NCBI GenBank assembly: GCA_903834675.1
Contig: CAILKC010000230.1
Coordinates: 1 to 6,585 of the forward strand
DNA length: 6,585 bases
Origin: an uncultured Victivallales bacterium
GTDB taxonomy: Bacteria > Verrucomicrobiota > Lentisphaeria > Oligosphaerales > JAFGRS01
Direction: 5' to 3'
Position 1 is the stretch's first letter. Each line of letters starts with the position of its first letter. Both the position numbers and the translations under genes were made by a program. The notes beneath the pieces were generated by a model. It did not search any database and was not told the origin of the DNA. It saw only the letters and a list, made by a program, of their open reading frames with translations. This document shows positions 1 through 6,267 of the stretch, piece by piece.

Positions 1-154
1 CGCGCGGCAGAGGGCCGCGTCCGCGGCCCGTCGACGCCGCTTTCACTGTCGGCGGTACGACGGCGGTCGTTTCTTGAAACAGCCCTGCCTCCTGACGACC
101 CCATCCAGCGCTGCAGCGACCCCGGCCAAACTCCCAAAGCCGGGCCTCAAAAAA
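1..154. other. Left-edge region without a defensible gene
   Basis: All three plus frames are open for a while from the window edge. One frame runs from base 3 to a TGA at 75-77 and would encode about 24 residues ending FTVGGTTAVVS, which could be the C-terminus of an upstream gene. The other two frames run into the palindromic element that begins near 155, which argues against them. No RBS-linked start is present. A CCCGGC/GCCGGG inverted repeat (121-126 and 139-144) lies before an A-run rather than a T-run, so it is not a plus-strand intrinsic terminator. Confidence 0.3.
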
Positions 155-416
155 CGACCTGTGCAATATGGGAGCCCGTCTGGAGCGCTGAAGGCGCGCT
201 GCCATACCAGCCCAGGGCAACGCTCTGGGAATAGAATGGTTATGGGTTTGAGCCCTGTAGGGGCGAGCTATCTGCCCTACCTTCGCACCGAGGTCGCATG
301 GTCCGCCCCTTCAGGGCTCAATCTTCGCTGTGGACGGGTACCCAGGGCGTTGCCCTGGGCGCCCGGAACGCCCCTTTGGGGCTGAATACCACGGCCCATC
401 CTTATTGCACAAGTCG
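155..416. repeat. Palindromic three-hairpin intergenic element A
   Basis: The element is a long imperfect inverted repeat of about 262 bp. Its ends are CGACCTGTGCAATA (155-168) and TATTGCACAAGTCG (403-416), which match as inverted repeats at 13 of 14 positions. Each arm carries three small hairpins in mirrored order. The left arm has one near 184-200, CCCAGGGC-AAC-GCTCTGGG (211-229) and a GCCC/GGGC stem (252-264). The right arm has a GCCCC/GGGCT stem (305-318), CCCAGGGC-GTT-GCCCTGGG (341-359, perfect 8-bp stem) and GCCCC-TTT-GGGGC (370-382). The roughly 40-bp centre is unpaired. No transposase is encoded. It looks like a REP/MITE-like non-autonomous intergenic repeat. Short reading frames across it have low-complexity products and are probably spurious. 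Confidence 0.8.
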
Positions 417-438
417 TCAAAAAAGACGGGCGCAGCCC

Positions 439-467
439 TTGACAAGCACCCTTTCGACAGGTTATCA
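439..467 (+). promoter_or_regulatory. Sigma70-type promoter of the XRE gene
   Basis: A perfect TTGACA at 439-444 is followed after 17 bp by TTATCA at 462-467; the overlapping TATCAT at 463-468 with an 18-bp spacer is an alternative -10. Transcription would begin near 473-475, leaving a leader of about 36 nt before the ATG at 510. The surroundings are much more AT-rich than the rest of the window. A start here lies downstream of element A, which excludes the longer reading frame that begins at 330. Confidence 0.65.
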
Positions 468-475
468 TGTAGGGA

Positions 476-495
476 TGATTATCACCTGATAATCA
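476..495. promoter_or_regulatory. Perfect 20-bp inverted repeat, probable XRE operator
   Basis: TGATTATCA (476-484) and TGATAATCA (487-495) are exact inverted repeats separated by CC. The site sits at or just after the predicted transcription start and ends 14 bp before the start codon. A third half-site, TTATCA, forms the -10 (462-467), exactly 17 bp upstream of the TTATCA at 479-484. Operators of this size and position are usual for self-repressing XRE regulators. Binding by the adjacent gene product is inferred. Confidence 0.65.
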
Positions 496-509
496 AGCTT
501 GGAGAGAAG

Positions 510-1148
510 ATGCCGAAGCAGGACCAAGGCGCTAAAGCAGGCGGGGGCGAGGCCGGGGAGGCAGTGGTTGCCTCGGCGTTGCCCTGGTCAGAGCTATTCC
601 GACAGAAGCGTCGTGAGGCGGGGCTGTCACAGCAGGAACTGGCCGAGCGCTGCGGGGTGAAGCAGAGCGCGATCAGCGGCTTCGAGCGGCATGGGAGCGA
701 GGCGCAGGCGCTGTCGGCGGAGAAGATTCGGCAGGTGGCCGAGCTGTTGGGCATCGGGGTGGACGAGGGCCAGCTAAAGGCGCGGTCGCGCCTCGCCCGT
801 CTGGCGCTGTACTACTGCCCGAACAGCGAGTGTCCGAGCGCCGTAGTCTACCCGCTGGGGGCGCAGACCGCCTACCGGCCACGGTTCATCCGCGCGGAGG
901 CCGAGGTCCGCCTGTTCTGTCCGGACTGCGGCGAGATTTGCGAAGTTCGCTGTCCTGAGTGCCGCGCTCCCCTCTCTGAACGCTTGCGGGGGGCCTTCTG
1001 CCCGGAGTGCGGCAACCCCTATATCGTCGGTGAGGCAGTAGATGAACAGGACCTGGCCCGGCGGGAAGCCCGGCGCTTGGCGTTGGCTACGGCAGCGGTC
1101 GTGGCCGACTTCCGGCATGCACGGGAACGCGGTACAGGTAGTGACTGA
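510..1148 (+). CDS. XRE-family HTH regulator with C-terminal double zinc ribbon
   Basis: This 212-residue protein is probably a DNA-binding transcription regulator acting in the cytoplasm. Residues 26-84 form a Cro/CI-type helix-turn-helix (FRQKRREAGLSQQELAERCGV, then KQSAISGFERHG as the recognition region). From residue 101 there are nine cysteines: C103 and C108, C137 and C140, C144, C148 and C151, C164 and C167. The CPNSEC, CPDC, CPEC and CPEC knuckles fit two stacked zinc ribbons; C144 is the extra one. The tail (175-212) is charged and probably helical. The start at 510 is chosen because GGAGAGA (501-507) precedes it and because the promoter and operator lie immediately upstream; the frame stays open to 330, but those 60 codons fall in element A and the promoter. 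The membrane-protein gene follows after 54 bp. The DNA-binding call is firm; metal binding and regulatory targets are inferred. Confidence 0.85.
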   Translation: MPKQDQGAKAGGGEAGEAVVASALPWSELFRQKRREAGLSQQELAERCGVKQSAISGFERHGSEAQALSAEKIRQVAELLGIGVDEGQLKARSRLARLALYYCPNSECPSAVVYPLGAQTAYRPRFIRAEAEVRLFCPDCGEICEVRCPECRAPLSERLRGAFCPECGNPYIVGEAVDEQDLARREARRLALATAAVVADFRHARERGTGSD

Positions 1149-1202
1149 GAGCGGCGCGCCGAGAGTCGACGGAACCAGCTTGAGGCAGAAGGAGACACGC
1201 TG

Positions 1203-1856
1203 ATGATGGAGGCGATTCGGGCAAGCGAGGCGAGGTTGGAGCGGACGGCCATGCTGGTGGCCGCGGTGCTGCGCTTTGTGGCGGAGGTGACGGACCGCGA
1301 GGTCCTCTCCAGGCTGGGCCCGCGCGGGATGGTGGCCGTGACGCTGCCGCTGCTGGCGCTGACCCAGTCGGTACTGCCGCACTGGGGTCTGCTGGGCGGG
1401 GCCTCGTTGCCGCTGATCTGGTGTGCGGTGTGCTACTACATGCTGCGCTTCCGCCTGAGCTTCAGCCTCACCGCCGCCATCGGGGGCGCCTTGCTGGCCT
1501 GGCTGGCGTCGCGCACCTCCTTCTGGTCGGCGGGGGGGCCGCTGTTGGTGGCGGCGCTGGCAGGCAGCGTCCTGCGGCGTTGGCTTTATGCGGAGTTCTG
1601 GCCCGCCTACGCCTTTGCCTGCGGCCTCATGGCCCTCTGCATTCCGCTGCTGGCGGTCGTTGCCGGTATCATGAACCCGATGCGCGGCTTCGGGGAGTTC
1701 CTCGGTACGCTGGTGCTGGCGCCGTTCGTCGGGACGGTGATGTTCGTGCTGTTGGAGGGCGTACGTCAGCGCATGGGCATCAAGATAGACTTTCCCGAGG
1801 AGAGCGAACCGGACTTTGACCGCGCTTACCTGTACCGGCCCTTTGCCTCGCGGTGA
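1203..1856 (+). CDS. Polytopic membrane protein, possibly MreD-like
   Basis: This 217-residue protein has a short charged N-terminal segment (1-40) and about six hydrophobic segments, near 42-60, 62-80, 86-102, 108-124, 132-158 and 165-187. It ends in an acidic hydrophilic tail (DFPEESEPDFDRAYLYRPF), so it is an inner-membrane protein. Size, segment number and the motif SVLRRWLYAEF before a long hydrophobic stretch recall MreD, the membrane subunit of the rod-shape complex. No mreB or mreC is nearby, so this is only a weak resemblance and no function is asserted. Start 1203 is supported by AAGGAG (1189-1194) with 8-nt spacing; ATG at 1206 is the alternative. The upstream regulator gene is 54 bp away and the kinase begins 36 bp downstream, consistent with a shared transcript. 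It may be a membrane partner or target of the regulator. Confidence 0.75.
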   Translation: MMEAIRASEARLERTAMLVAAVLRFVAEVTDREVLSRLGPRGMVAVTLPLLALTQSVLPHWGLLGGASLPLIWCAVCYYMLRFRLSFSLTAAIGGALLAWLASRTSFWSAGGPLLVAALAGSVLRRWLYAEFWPAYAFACGLMALCIPLLAVVAGIMNPMRGFGEFLGTLVLAPFVGTVMFVLLEGVRQRMGIKIDFPEESEPDFDRAYLYRPFASR

Positions 1857-1892
1857 GCGGTTGGCCGCAGCGGCTCGGAGGCAGGAACGCGC

Positions 1893-3392
1893 ATGACACA
1901 ACCTGGTTTGCTGATGGGCGTTGATCTGGGCACGACCGCCCTCAAAGCGGCGGCCTTTGACGCCACGGACGGCGCGCTGCTGGGCAGCGCCAGCCGACGC
2001 CTGGAGACACGGGTCGACGCCGCGGGCGCCCGCGAGCAGGACGTGGGGGCCTTGCGCCAGGCCATCGGGCAGGTCTTCGCGGAACTGCGCGCCACCCTCG
2101 GGGAAAAACGTTGGGCCGCCGTCTGCGGCATCGGCCTGGCCGCCCAAGGCGGCAGCGGGGCCCTGCTGCGCCGGTCCGACGGCACCCCGCTCACTCCGTT
2201 GATCCTGTGGAACGACAGCCGCGCCGCGGCACTGTTACCCGAGGTCGCCGCCGCCCGTTCCTCGCACTACTGGCGCGAGCTTTCGCAGCGGCATGGCCCT
2301 GGAATGGGGCTGGCGCGCTTGCTCTGGCTGCAGCGACAGCGCCCCTCTAGCCTGGGGCCGGGGGTGCTGTACGCCGGCGCCGGCGAGGTGGGGTACTTCC
2401 TGATGACCGGAGTGTGGCGCCAGGATGCGTGCAATGCCTTGCAGATGGGCTGCTACCATGTCCTGGAAGACCGCCTGGACCCCGAGCCGCTGAGCCTGGT
2501 GGGAGTCGGGCTGGAGCAGGTCGCGCCCCTGCGCGCCGGGCATTCAACGACGCCCTTGAGCCCAGCCGGCGCAGCGCTGCTTGGCTTGCCGGCCGGACTA
2601 CCGGTGGCTGGTCCGTACATGGATCACGAGGCCGGTTACCTGTCTGCCGCGGGCGGCTTTCGGCGTCCCCTGCAAGTCTCGCTGGGTACGGCCTGGGTGG
2701 GCAATTTCGTGATGCCGGGGCCGCGTTCGGGCTGGTCGCCGGTGCAGTTGGTCATCGCGGCGCCGACGCCAGGCACGGGCAGCTTGGTCATTCAGCCCTT
2801 ACTCAGCGGGAATGTGAGCTGGGACTGGGGCCTGAACTGCTTTGTGGACTCGGACCACCGCGCGGCGCTGACCCAAGCGGCTGGGCTGTTTGCGGAGCGT
2901 CTGCTGCCGCCCCCGGGCATGACCTGCATTCCCTGGCTCACCCAGGCGAGCCCCTGGGCCCCGGGCGCACAGGGCGGCGGAGTCTTTGCCGGAGTCAGCC
3001 CGCAGGCCCGTCCAGAGGATTTCGCCCGGGCCCTGGCGTTAGGCCTGTGCTGCGAGTTCTACCGGGTATTCCGCGAACTCAAAGAGCGCAACGTGGTTGA
3101 CGGCGTGGTCCTGGGCGGTGGCGCCAGCAAAGGGGCCTTCTTCCGCACCTTGATGGCAGCCCTGTTCGCGCCCTTGCCGGTGGTGCTTTGCGCCGACGAG
3201 GATGTCGGTGGCGCCCGCGGCTCCCTGACCGCCTTCTCGGAGGCGGTGTCGCGTTCGCTGTCGCTGCCGGTCGCCGCGCCCGCCGAGCCCACGGCGGCGG
3301 ACATCCGTCAGCGCTACGACACCTACGCCGCAACCTTCGCCGCAACCTATGGCTGGCATGCCCTCGGCGCGCCCTACCGGCTGACCGATTGA
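1893..3392 (+). CDS. FGGY-family carbohydrate kinase
   Basis: This 499-residue cytoplasmic enzyme would phosphorylate a sugar or polyol with ATP; length and layout match the FGGY family (xylulokinase, gluconokinase, glycerol kinase). The N-terminal domain opens with the phosphate-binding motif GVDLGTT (9-15, D11) and contains ILWNDSRA (104-111), the family's LWxDxR motif. The second domain has PYMDHEAGYLSAAGG (241-255), with D244 as the likely catalytic base, SLGTA (263-267), and the ATP-site motif VVLGGGASKGAFFRTL (405-420). The region usually reading E-A-x-x-x-G-A is here EDVGGARGSLTAF (436-448), an unusual version. The start is supported by GGAGGCAGGA (1877-1886). It lies 36 bp after the membrane-protein gene. 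The dehydrogenase gene downstream suggests a sugar or cyclitol pathway. The substrate cannot be assigned; family membership is firm. Confidence 0.92.
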   Translation: MTQPGLLMGVDLGTTALKAAAFDATDGALLGSASRRLETRVDAAGAREQDVGALRQAIGQVFAELRATLGEKRWAAVCGIGLAAQGGSGALLRRSDGTPLTPLILWNDSRAAALLPEVAAARSSHYWRELSQRHGPGMGLARLLWLQRQRPSSLGPGVLYAGAGEVGYFLMTGVWRQDACNALQMGCYHVLEDRLDPEPLSLVGVGLEQVAPLRAGHSTTPLSPAGAALLGLPAGLPVAGPYMDHEAGYLSAAGGFRRPLQVSLGTAWVGNFVMPGPRSGWSPVQLVIAAPTPGTGSLVIQPLLSGNVSWDWGLNCFVDSDHRAALTQAAGLFAERLLPPPGMTCIPWLTQASPWAPGAQGGGVFAGVSPQARPEDFARALALGLCCEFYRVFRELKERNVVDGVVLGGGASKGAFFRTLMAALFAPLPVVLCADEDVGGARGSLTAFSEAVSRSLSLPVAAPAEPTAADIRQRYDTYAATFAATYGWHALGAPYRLTD

Positions 3393-3408
3393 TCCCCTTC
3401 CCTAGGCC

Positions 3409-3437
3409 TTGGACCGGCGCGGCCGCGGCGCTATGGT
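3409..3437 (+). promoter_or_regulatory. Possible internal promoter ahead of the oxidoreductase gene
   Basis: TTGGAC (3409-3414) and TATGGT (3432-3437) are separated by 17 bp in the 114-bp gap between the kinase and the oxidoreductase. The -35 match is poor and the spacer is almost pure GC, so this is a weak prediction. If used, transcription would start just before the hairpin at 3447-3464, giving a short independent mRNA for the dehydrogenase. Confidence 0.22.
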
Positions 3438-3446
3438 GTGCGGCGT

Positions 3447-3464
3447 CGGGCCGCTTCCGGCCCG
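3447..3464 (+). other. Strong GC hairpin in the kinase-oxidoreductase gap
   Basis: CGGGCCG-CTTC-CGGCCCG forms a perfect 7-bp stem with a 4-nt loop. No T-run follows, so it is not a standard intrinsic terminator. It could be an mRNA processing or stability element, a partial terminator, or a 5' cap structure for a transcript starting near 3444. It ends 42 bp before the oxidoreductase start codon and leaves the RBS free. Confidence 0.45.
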
Positions 3465-3506
3465 CGTTGTCCGGCAACCCCCGTAGTGAGGCGAGGAGTT
3501 CATCCC

Positions 3507-4505
3507 ATGGTCAAACTTGGCGTGATTGGCTGCGGTGGGATCGCGACCCACCAACTCAGTACCGTCTGGCCCGAGAAAGCCTTCGAGCTGGTCGCCGGGG
3601 CGGATATCCGGCCGGGACAACTCGACCTCTTCCGCGAGAAGTTCGGCCTGCAGCGTGGCTATGAGGACTACCACGAGTTGCTGCGCGACGACGGGGTCGA
3701 GGCGGTCATGATCTGCACGCCCACCTGGTTGCATGCCGAGATGGCCATCGCGGCGGCCGCGGCCGGCAAGCCGACCTTCCTGCAGAAGCCCATGGCCATG
3801 TGCTCCTACGACTGCTACCGGACGATGCAGGCCTTCGAGAAGGCGCAGGTGGGGCTCCAGATCGGCTTCGTACGGCGCTTTGACAACGACTGGGGCACGC
3901 TCAAACGGGTGGTTGACTCCGGCGAATTGGGTCGGCCGCTGGTCTGGCGCCAGTTCGCCGGCAGCGCCGCTCCGGCCCGGCCCTTCTTCATGAACAAGAT
4001 GGAAGGCGGCGGCCCGATGATCGATGGCATGGTCCACAACTACGACTTTGCCAGTTACTGCTTTGGCGAGCCGGTCTGGGTCAAGTCCAACCCGGCCAAG
4101 ATTCGGGCCGATGTGACCGCCTGGGATACCGGCACCGTCCTGATCGGCTTTGAGCATGGCGACCAGACCGTGGTCTCCTGGACCTGGGGTCTGCCCGAAG
4201 GCGTGCGCACCAGCTCCGCCACCGAGGTCCTGGGACCGAATGGGGTGCTGTTCTTCCCCGGCAGCTTCGACGCCAAGAAGGCCGAAGGCAAGATCGATCC
4301 CCAGACCGAAAGCGCCTACCTCATGATGTTGAAGGGCGGCGAGGAGAAGATCATTCCCTTCACGCGCAATAATATGTTCAAGGAAGAGCTGAAGCACTTT
4401 GCCGAATGGGTCGCCGCCAAGGGCACCCCGCGCGTCGGCGCCGATACCGGCCTGCGCTCGACCCGGATTGCGGAGTTCGCGCTCAGCGGCGGCGGCCTAT
4501 TCTGA
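3507..4505 (+). CDS. Gfo/Idh/MocA-family NAD(P)-dependent oxidoreductase
   Basis: This 332-residue cytoplasmic dehydrogenase probably oxidises a sugar, sugar acid or inositol hydroxyl group using NAD(P). An N-terminal Rossmann fold begins with VIGCGGI (6-12), followed by MICTPTWLHAEMA (68-80). The family EKP motif is here QKP (93-95), keeping the catalytic lysine K94 but replacing the preceding Glu with Gln. The C-terminal alpha/beta domain contains GGGPMIDGMVHNYD (167-180); D173 and H177 match the D-x-x-x-H catalytic pair of myo-inositol 2-dehydrogenase-type members. Start 3507 is chosen for AGGAG (3494-3498) with 8-nt spacing; the frame is open to 3438, but those 23 codons cross the hairpin and lack an RBS. 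The FGGY kinase upstream suggests a shared carbohydrate pathway. The gene ends 13 bp from the convergent dsbD-like gene. Family is secure; substrate is unknown. Confidence 0.92.
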   Translation: MVKLGVIGCGGIATHQLSTVWPEKAFELVAGADIRPGQLDLFREKFGLQRGYEDYHELLRDDGVEAVMICTPTWLHAEMAIAAAAAGKPTFLQKPMAMCSYDCYRTMQAFEKAQVGLQIGFVRRFDNDWGTLKRVVDSGELGRPLVWRQFAGSAAPARPFFMNKMEGGGPMIDGMVHNYDFASYCFGEPVWVKSNPAKIRADVTAWDTGTVLIGFEHGDQTVVSWTWGLPEGVRTSSATEVLGPNGVLFFPGSFDAKKAEGKIDPQTESAYLMMLKGGEEKIIPFTRNNMFKEELKHFAEWVAAKGTPRVGADTGLRSTRIAEFALSGGGLF

Positions 4506-4518
4506 GCCGCCCGGCAGC

Positions 4519-6123
4519 TCAAGGGGCGCGGGGCCGCAACACGAGGTAGGTGGGCAGGCCGAGGACATGGTAGTAGTCGAGGGCGCCGCGCACGACCGGG
4601 TCGTTGACATCATCGGTTTGGATGGCAATACGGGTGTAGGCGCCGAGAGCCTGGATCACCTCCGGGTCTTTGAAGGTGGTCTTCTTCATCTTCATGCAGC
4701 TCTTGCAGGTCAGCGCCCAGAAATCCAGGATGACGGGTTGCTGGCGGTCGAGGGCCTGGCGCAGACCGGCGCCGAGATGGGGATTCCAGCCGTCGGCATC
4801 GACGCCGGCGCCCAGTTCGGCCACGGGCCGACCGGACTGGGCGGCGAACAGGCGCACGCTGAGGCTGCCGTAGTAGCCGGCAAACACGAGAATCAGCACA
4901 CCGAAACTGTGCTTGATGCGGTTCATCCAGTTCCCCGGTCGTGGCAGTACGGCCAGACCCGCGCCGGCCACGGGCCACGGTAGTGCCATGCCGACCCCCA
5001 GCAGAAACGGCAACAGCAGCCCGGCAAGGTGCCCCTGAGCATAGAGACTCGTCGCCAGCAGCAGCACCCAAATCAGCACCGGCGCGACGCAGGCGCCGGC
5101 CAGCAGCGCGGCGGTCCCGCCCAGCAGAAAGATGGCCAGCGAAGGTAACTGCACGGGCCCACTGCCGGGCACTCCGCCGCGCTGAAAACGGCTGAAGTCA
5201 AGGGTCACAACGTCGAACATCGCCAGCGCGAGACCGCCGAACACGACGGCGATGAGCGCATTGAACCACGGACTCGCGTTCAGCGCTCCAAAACGGGATC
5301 CGGTCAGCACCACCACCAGACCCAGCGCCCCGTAGGCCAGGGCCATCCCCGCGCCATACAGCGCCCCGCGCTTGAAGCCGGAGCGCTGCGAGCCGGCCGT
5401 CTGGCCGGCGCCGATGATGGCAAGGTTGACCGGAATCATGGGCAAGACGCAGGGCGTCAGGTTCAGCAGCAGCCCAAGCGGGATGACAATGAGTAGCGCG
5501 GCCAGCAAACCGTAGCGCCGGAACACACGCTCCAGGAGGTTTGGGGCGGCGGCGTTCCCCGCCTCACCGCCGCGCAGCAGGCGCAGGAAGTCCTGGGGGG
5601 GCAGGTAGCCAGTGTCGGTGGCGCTGACGACGAAGCGCTCCGCCAGGGCGCGCCATTCGGGGGCCAGGCCGGTGGCAGGCGCGGGAGGCGGGGCCTTGGC
5701 CGCCAGCTCGCCCGGCCCGTCGGCACCGACTACGATTTCCAGCCGCTGGGGCATGAAGCAGACATTCTCACGACACCCCTGATAGGAAACAGCCACGGTC
5801 AACGGCCCCTCGCCCAGACCTTGAACCTGATAGGATAGGGTGACGTCGGCGTCGTAGTAGGACACCTCCTTCTCCAACAGATCATCGTACTTACGCTTGG
5901 CCGTCGGCACCGCCGTCGGCGTCAGCGTCACCGCCTGCGGACGCACAACCTCAACCTGCGTCATCTGTTCGTAGAGGTAGTGCTGGGCCGGGACGCGGAA
6001 GCTGACGCTCAGCGCGACCGGGGGACCGCGCCGCAGCGTCGTCTCGACGGCGAAAGGGTCCTGGGCGCGGAGCCCGAGCCCGGCGGACAGCCAGATCAGA
6101 GCAACTGCAGTAGACCGTCTCAT
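4519..6123 (-). CDS. dsbD: DsbD-type thiol:disulfide interchange protein with shortened thioredoxin domain
   Basis: This 534-residue inner-membrane protein would carry electrons from cytoplasmic thioredoxin to periplasmic disulfide or cytochrome c maturation partners. A signal peptide (about 1-20) precedes a periplasmic DsbD-alpha-like domain (about 24-133) with SYQGCRENVCFMPQ, giving the cysteine pair C117/C122. The membrane core (about 204-421) has the signature TPCVLPMIPV (C225) and GACVAPVL (C345), the expected intramembrane pair. The C-terminal thioredoxin-like domain starts near 447 and has DFWALTCKSC (active site C473/C476) and the cis-Pro region GLPTYLVL (522-529). The protein stops five residues later, so the last strand and helix of the fold are missing, perhaps 30-40 residues short. 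The start at 6123 is supported by GGGAG four bases upstream on the minus strand. All six redox cysteines are present. The gene converges on the oxidoreductase and need not be functionally linked to it. Confidence 0.93.
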   Translation of the reverse strand: MRRSTAVALIWLSAGLGLRAQDPFAVETTLRRGPPVALSVSFRVPAQHYLYEQMTQVEVVRPQAVTLTPTAVPTAKRKYDDLLEKEVSYYDADVTLSYQVQGLGEGPLTVAVSYQGCRENVCFMPQRLEIVVGADGPGELAAKAPPPAPATGLAPEWRALAERFVVSATDTGYLPPQDFLRLLRGGEAGNAAAPNLLERVFRRYGLLAALLIVIPLGLLLNLTPCVLPMIPVNLAIIGAGQTAGSQRSGFKRGALYGAGMALAYGALGLVVVLTGSRFGALNASPWFNALIAVVFGGLALAMFDVVTLDFSRFQRGGVPGSGPVQLPSLAIFLLGGTAALLAGACVAPVLIWVLLLATSLYAQGHLAGLLLPFLLGVGMALPWPVAGAGLAVLPRPGNWMNRIKHSFGVLILVFAGYYGSLSVRLFAAQSGRPVAELGAGVDADGWNPHLGAGLRQALDRQQPVILDFWALTCKSCMKMKKTTFKDPEVIQALGAYTRIAIQTDDVNDPVVRGALDYYHVLGLPTYLVLRPRAP

Positions 6124-6267
6124 CCTGCTCCCTCATCCTCAGCCACGGGCTAGCGTTGCCCTGGCCGATCAGCACTCCGCCGTGGTTTTGAATCCGCATG
6201 ACTCCGACCCGTGCGAGGCCGGGACAGTTCCGCTGTTGTGGCCCAGGACTGTACTAAGAGGTGACTA
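6124..6267. other. Upstream region of the dsbD-like gene
   Basis: This 144-bp stretch separates the minus-strand dsbD-like gene from element B and should hold its promoter. On the minus strand only the RBS (GGGAG, next to the start) is clear. I found no convincing -35/-10 pair: TTGCAC and TAGTAC, read on the minus strand at the border of element B, match poorly. A short minus-strand frame starting at 6199 overlaps the dsbD-like gene and looks spurious. Confidence 0.5.
6152..6164 (-). repeat. Stray copy of the element A hairpin core in the dsbD leader
   Basis: On the minus strand this reads CCAGGGCAACGCT, identical to 13 bases of the left middle hairpin of element A (from 212). It lies about 30-40 nt upstream of the dsbD start codon. 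The second half of the stem is degenerate here. It could be a remnant of an element A-type repeat or a chance match. Confidence 0.4.

Noticed and set aside
121..154. Intrinsic terminator at the CCCGGC/GCCGGG stem
   Set aside because: The run after the stem is A rather than T on the plus strand, and on the minus strand the T-run comes before the stem.
74..385. Plus-strand frame of 103 codons
   Set aside because: Most of it lies in element A, its product has no recognisable features, and there is no RBS.
774..2147. Long minus-strand open frame (457 codons)
   Set aside because: It is antisense to the regulator, membrane-protein and kinase genes. Its product is rich in Arg, Gln, His, Pro and Gly with no recognisable domain, as expected for the reverse of GC-rich codons.
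3402..4397. Long minus-strand open frame (331 codons)
   Set aside because: It is antisense to the oxidoreductase, whose motifs are intact, and has no domain or RBS-supported start.
4399..4983. Plus-strand open frame (194 codons)
   Set aside because: It overlaps the end of the oxidoreductase out of frame and then runs antisense to the dsbD-like gene; composition is low-complexity.
6124..6267. Riboswitch in the dsbD leader
   Set aside because: I could not match any conserved riboswitch core, and pairing in the region is weak.
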